The notes under the pieces were generated by a model. The model was not told where the DNA came from, did not search any database, and saw only the letters and a list, made by a program, of their open reading frames with translations. A DNA stretch of 30,640 bases from PBB1 sp031390425 (GTDB taxonomy: Bacteria; Pseudomonadota; Gammaproteobacteria; Burkholderiales; Burkholderiaceae_C): NCBI GenBank assembly GCA_031390425.1, contig JANMTL010000127.1, positions 1 through 30,640 of the forward strand, given 5' to 3'. The position numbers were made by a program, and so were the translations under genes. Below are positions 27,939 to 30,640 of the stretch, one piece after another (within the stretch, counting starts at the first letter, position 1; each line of letters opens with the position of its first letter).

Positions 27939-30640
27939 ACTTCTCGACCTGGTCGATCAAGAACCCGATCCCGTCGGTGATGCTGTTCATCCTGCTGACG
28001 CTGGCCGGCGTGATGGGCTTCCGGGCGATGAAAGTGCAGAGCTTTCCCGACCTCGACCTGCCCACCGTCACGGTGACGGCCGCGCTGCCGGGCGCATCGC
28101 CGCAGCAGCTCGAAACCGAGGTCGTGCGCAAGATCGAGAACTCGGTCGCCACCGTCACCGGCGTCAAGCACATATACGCCAGAGTGCAGGACGGTTCGGC
28201 GATCGTGACCGTCGAATTCCGACTCGAAAAGCCGACCCAGGAGGCGGTGGACGATGTGCGCGATGCGGTCAGCCGCGTGCGCACCGACCTGCCCGGCGAC
28301 CTGCGCGACCCGGTCATCTCGAAGCTCGAACTGTCGGGCTCGCCGATCCTGACCTACAGCGTGTCGTCCGATCGCATGGACGACGAAGCGCTGAGCTGGT
28401 TCGTCGACAACACCGTCACCAAGCGGATGCTCGCGGTGCGCGGCGTCGGCGCGGTCGGGCGCGTGGGGGGCGTCACGCGCGAGGTGCAGGTGGCGCTCGA
28501 CCCGGCGCGGCTGCAGGCGCTCAACGCGACCGCCACCGACATCTCGCGCCAGTTGCGGCAGGTCCAGCAGGAGGCCTCGGGCGGCCGCACCGATGTCGGC
28601 GGCGCCGAGCAGTCGGTGCGCACGCTGGCCACGGTGCAATCGGCCGACGAGCTGGCGCGCATGGAGATCGCCCTCGGCGACGGCCGCCGCATCCGACTCG
28701 ACCAGGTCGCAACGGTGCGCGACACCGTGGGCGAGATCCGCTCGGCTGCGCTGCTGAACGGCAAGCCGGTGGTCGGCTTCGAGATCACCCGCACGCGCGG
28801 CGCCGGCGAAACCGACGTGGCGGCCGGCGTGCGCGCCGAACTCGATCGCCTGCGCACGCAGCACCCCGAGATCACCGTCACCGAGGCGTTCAACTTCGTC
28901 GATCCGGTGCAGGAGAGCTTCGACGGCTCGATGTTGCTGCTCTTCGAGGGCGCGGCCCTGGCGGTGCTGGTGGTGTGGCTGTTCCTGCGCGATGGGCGGG
29001 CGACCTTCGTCGCTGCGACCGCATTGCCGCTGTCGGCGATCCCGACCTTCGCGGCGATGCACCTGTTCGGCTTCACGCTGAACACGGTGACCTTGCTGTC
29101 GCTGTCGCTGGTCGTCGGCATCCTGGTCGACGACGCGATCGTCGAGATCGAGAACATCATGCGACACCTGCGCATGGGAAAGACGCCGCGTCAGGCGGCG
29201 ATGGAAGCGGCCGACGAGATCGGGCTGGCGGTGATTGCGACCAGCTTCACGCTGATCGCGGTTTTCTTGCCGACCGCGTTCATGAGCGGTGTCGCCGGCA
29301 AGTTCTTCGTGCAGTTCGGCTGGACGGCGGCAATCGCGGTGTTCTTTTCGCTGGTCGTCGCGCGGCTGCTGACGCCGATGATGTCCGCCTACCTGCTGAG
29401 AGCGCCGAAGCACACGGTGGAAAAAGAATCGCGCTGGATCGCGGTCTGCATGCGCTGGACGCGCTGGTGTCTGACGCACCGTTGGCTCACGCTGCTCGGT
29501 GCAGGCGTCTTTCTGGTCGGCTCGACGGCGCTGGTGCCGCTGTTGCCCACCGGATTCATCCCGCCCGACGACCTGTCGCAGACCCAGGTCACGGTGTCGC
29601 TGCCGCCGGGCAGCACCTTCAAGCAGACCTTCGCGGCCGCCGAGCAGGCGCGCGGCCTCATCGAGACGAACCCGCACGTCAAGCTGATCTACACGGCCGT
29701 CGGTGGCGGGTCGACGGGCGAAGACCCGTTCGCACTCGGCGGCGCACCCGAGGTGCGCACCGCCACGCTGACGATCAACCTGACCCCTCGCAGCGAGCGC
29801 GCCGGTCTCGGCAAACAGGCGATCGAGCGCGAGCTGCGCGAGGCCTTGGCGGAGCTGCCGGGCGCGCGTGTCAAGGTGGGCCTCGCGGGTGCTGGCGGCG
29901 AAAAGTACGTGCTGGTGCTGGCCGGTGAAGACGGCCGCGCGCTGCTCGACCATGCGCGCATCGTCGAGCGCGAACTGCGCACGCTGCCCGGCATCGGCAA
30001 CGTCACCTCCACGTCGAGCCTGGTGCGCCCGGAGCTGATCGTGCGGCCCGACTTCGACCGCGCGGCCGATCTGGGCGTGACCTCGGCCGCCATCGCCGAC
30101 ACGCTGCGCATCGCCACCAGCGGCGACTACGACCAAAGCCTGCCGAAGATGAACCTGTCGCAGCGCCAGGTGCCGATCGTCGTCAAGCTCGATGCCGATG
30201 CGCGCAGCGATGTCGAATTGCTGTCGCGGCTGGCGGTGCCCGGCGCGCGCGGGCCGGTGATGCTGGGCAATGTGGCCCGTTTCACGATCGACAGCGGCCC
30301 GGCGCAGATCGATCGCTACGACCGGCAGCGCAACATCAACTTCGAGATCGAGCTGAACCAGCAGCCGCTCGGCGATATCGAGCGCGCAGCGCTCGCGCTG
30401 CCCAGCCTGCAACAACTGCCGCCTGGCGTGTCGCAGACGGTGGTCGGCGATGCCGAGGCGATGGGCGAGTTGTTCGAAAGCTTCGGCCTCGCGATGGCGA
30501 CCGGCGTGCTGTGCATCTACATCGTGCTGGTGCTGCTGTTCAAGGACTTCGTGCAGCCGGTGACCATCCTGGCCGCGCTGGTGCTGTCGATTCCGGGTGC
30601 GTTTCTCGCGCTTTATCTGAGTCGCACCGCGATCTCGATG
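27935..30640 (+). CDS. RND-family efflux pump, HAE-1 type, 3' end outside window
   Basis: The first 902 codons are present. The N-terminus MNFSTWSIKNPIPSVMLFIL is the first membrane helix, followed by the porter-domain sequences VQSFPDLDLPTVTVTAALPG and GASPQQLETEVVRKIENSV. Membrane helix 4 carries the paired aspartates of the proton relay, D399-D400 in VGILVDDAIVEIEN. The second porter half begins near residue 520, after the cytoplasmic loop. About 130-150 residues of the last membrane region are missing. With the two upstream genes it makes a complete drug or solvent efflux system under the TetR-type regulator. The substrate is unknown. Confidence 0.95.
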   Translation, partial: MNFSTWSIKNPIPSVMLFILLTLAGVMGFRAMKVQSFPDLDLPTVTVTAALPGASPQQLETEVVRKIENSVATVTGVKHIYARVQDGSAIVTVEFRLEKPTQEAVDDVRDAVSRVRTDLPGDLRDPVISKLELSGSPILTYSVSSDRMDDEALSWFVDNTVTKRMLAVRGVGAVGRVGGVTREVQVALDPARLQALNATATDISRQLRQVQQEASGGRTDVGGAEQSVRTLATVQSADELARMEIALGDGRRIRLDQVATVRDTVGEIRSAALLNGKPVVGFEITRTRGAGETDVAAGVRAELDRLRTQHPEITVTEAFNFVDPVQESFDGSMLLLFEGAALAVLVVWLFLRDGRATFVAATALPLSAIPTFAAMHLFGFTLNTVTLLSLSLVVGILVDDAIVEIENIMRHLRMGKTPRQAAMEAADEIGLAVIATSFTLIAVFLPTAFMSGVAGKFFVQFGWTAAIAVFFSLVVARLLTPMMSAYLLRAPKHTVEKESRWIAVCMRWTRWCLTHRWLTLLGAGVFLVGSTALVPLLPTGFIPPDDLSQTQVTVSLPPGSTFKQTFAAAEQARGLIETNPHVKLIYTAVGGGSTGEDPFALGGAPEVRTATLTINLTPRSERAGLGKQAIERELREALAELPGARVKVGLAGAGGEKYVLVLAGEDGRALLDHARIVERELRTLPGIGNVTSTSSLVRPELIVRPDFDRAADLGVTSAAIADTLRIATSGDYDQSLPKMNLSQRQVPIVVKLDADARSDVELLSRLAVPGARGPVMLGNVARFTIDSGPAQIDRYDRQRNINFEIELNQQPLGDIERAALALPSLQQLPPGVSQTVVGDAEAMGELFESFGLAMATGVLCIYIVLVLLFKDFVQPVTILAALVLSIPGAFLALYLSRTAISM

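Noticed and set aside
27761..30415. An 884-codon minus-strand frame opposite the RND pump
   Set aside because: It is antisense to a clear pump sequence; the repetitive His/Arg/Asp/Gln composition reflects the opposite strand of hydrophobic codons.
1..30640. CRISPR arrays, tRNA or rRNA genes, insertion sequences, integrases
   Set aside because: I looked for regularly spaced repeats, cloverleaf-like arms, transposase motifs and terminal repeats around genes and found none beyond the repeats listed.

Overview
The window is high-G+C DNA from a betaproteobacterium, most likely of the order Burkholderiales. The evidence is the family-level sequences of MnmG, RsmG, ParA/ParB and type-2 ArgC, the convergent arrangement around a long Burkholderiales-style inverted repeat, and dense short-overlap operons. 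The three parS sites beside parA and parB suggest the segment lies near the chromosomal replication origin, although dnaA is not in view. Layout: (1) 1-2700, minus strand: a stress or nitrogen-response operon prkA-yeaH, with yeaH cut by the window edge, preceded by a near-consensus sigma-54 promoter. (2) 2914-8670: chromosome segregation and tRNA/rRNA modification (mnmG, rsmG, parA, parB on minus). A plus-strand argC sits between parA and parB, and three parS sites lie inside the mnmG and rsmG coding sequences. (3) 8841-13864: the most interesting locus. A LuxR-type regulator without a luxI partner is followed on the same strand by a 57-codon gene whose product carries a textbook double-glycine export leader and leaves only nine residues (GTRLPVHRW). 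Next come an HlyD-type adaptor and a peptidase-containing ABC exporter (C39 peptidase with its Cys, His and Asp). Two matching lux-box-like palindromes lie upstream of luxR and upstream of the peptide gene. I read this as a candidate peptide-based quorum-sensing circuit built on a LuxR receptor. (4) 13902-18220, minus: a five-gene operon with 4- or 5-base gene overlaps (glutaredoxin-like protein, secreted alpha/beta hydrolase, ABC-2 ATPase and permease, ElaA-type acetyltransferase). (5) 18399-19511, plus: a polyamine-binding periplasmic protein. (6) 19512-20088: tandem GC-rich repeats and an imperfect inverted repeat of about 446 bp between convergent gene ends. (7) 20089-24359: an OpgD-type glucan protein, a DUF427 protein and a WYL regulator on minus; divergent from the regulator is an orphan protein with an HNH-like motif. 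A duplicated palindrome in the divergent gap is the likely operator. (8) 24435-30640, plus: a TetR/CerR-type regulator with a palindromic operator, followed by a tripartite RND efflux system (outer-membrane factor, membrane-fusion protein, pump cut by the window end) with overlapping or abutting genes. No rRNA, tRNA, CRISPR array, transposase or integrase was recognised.
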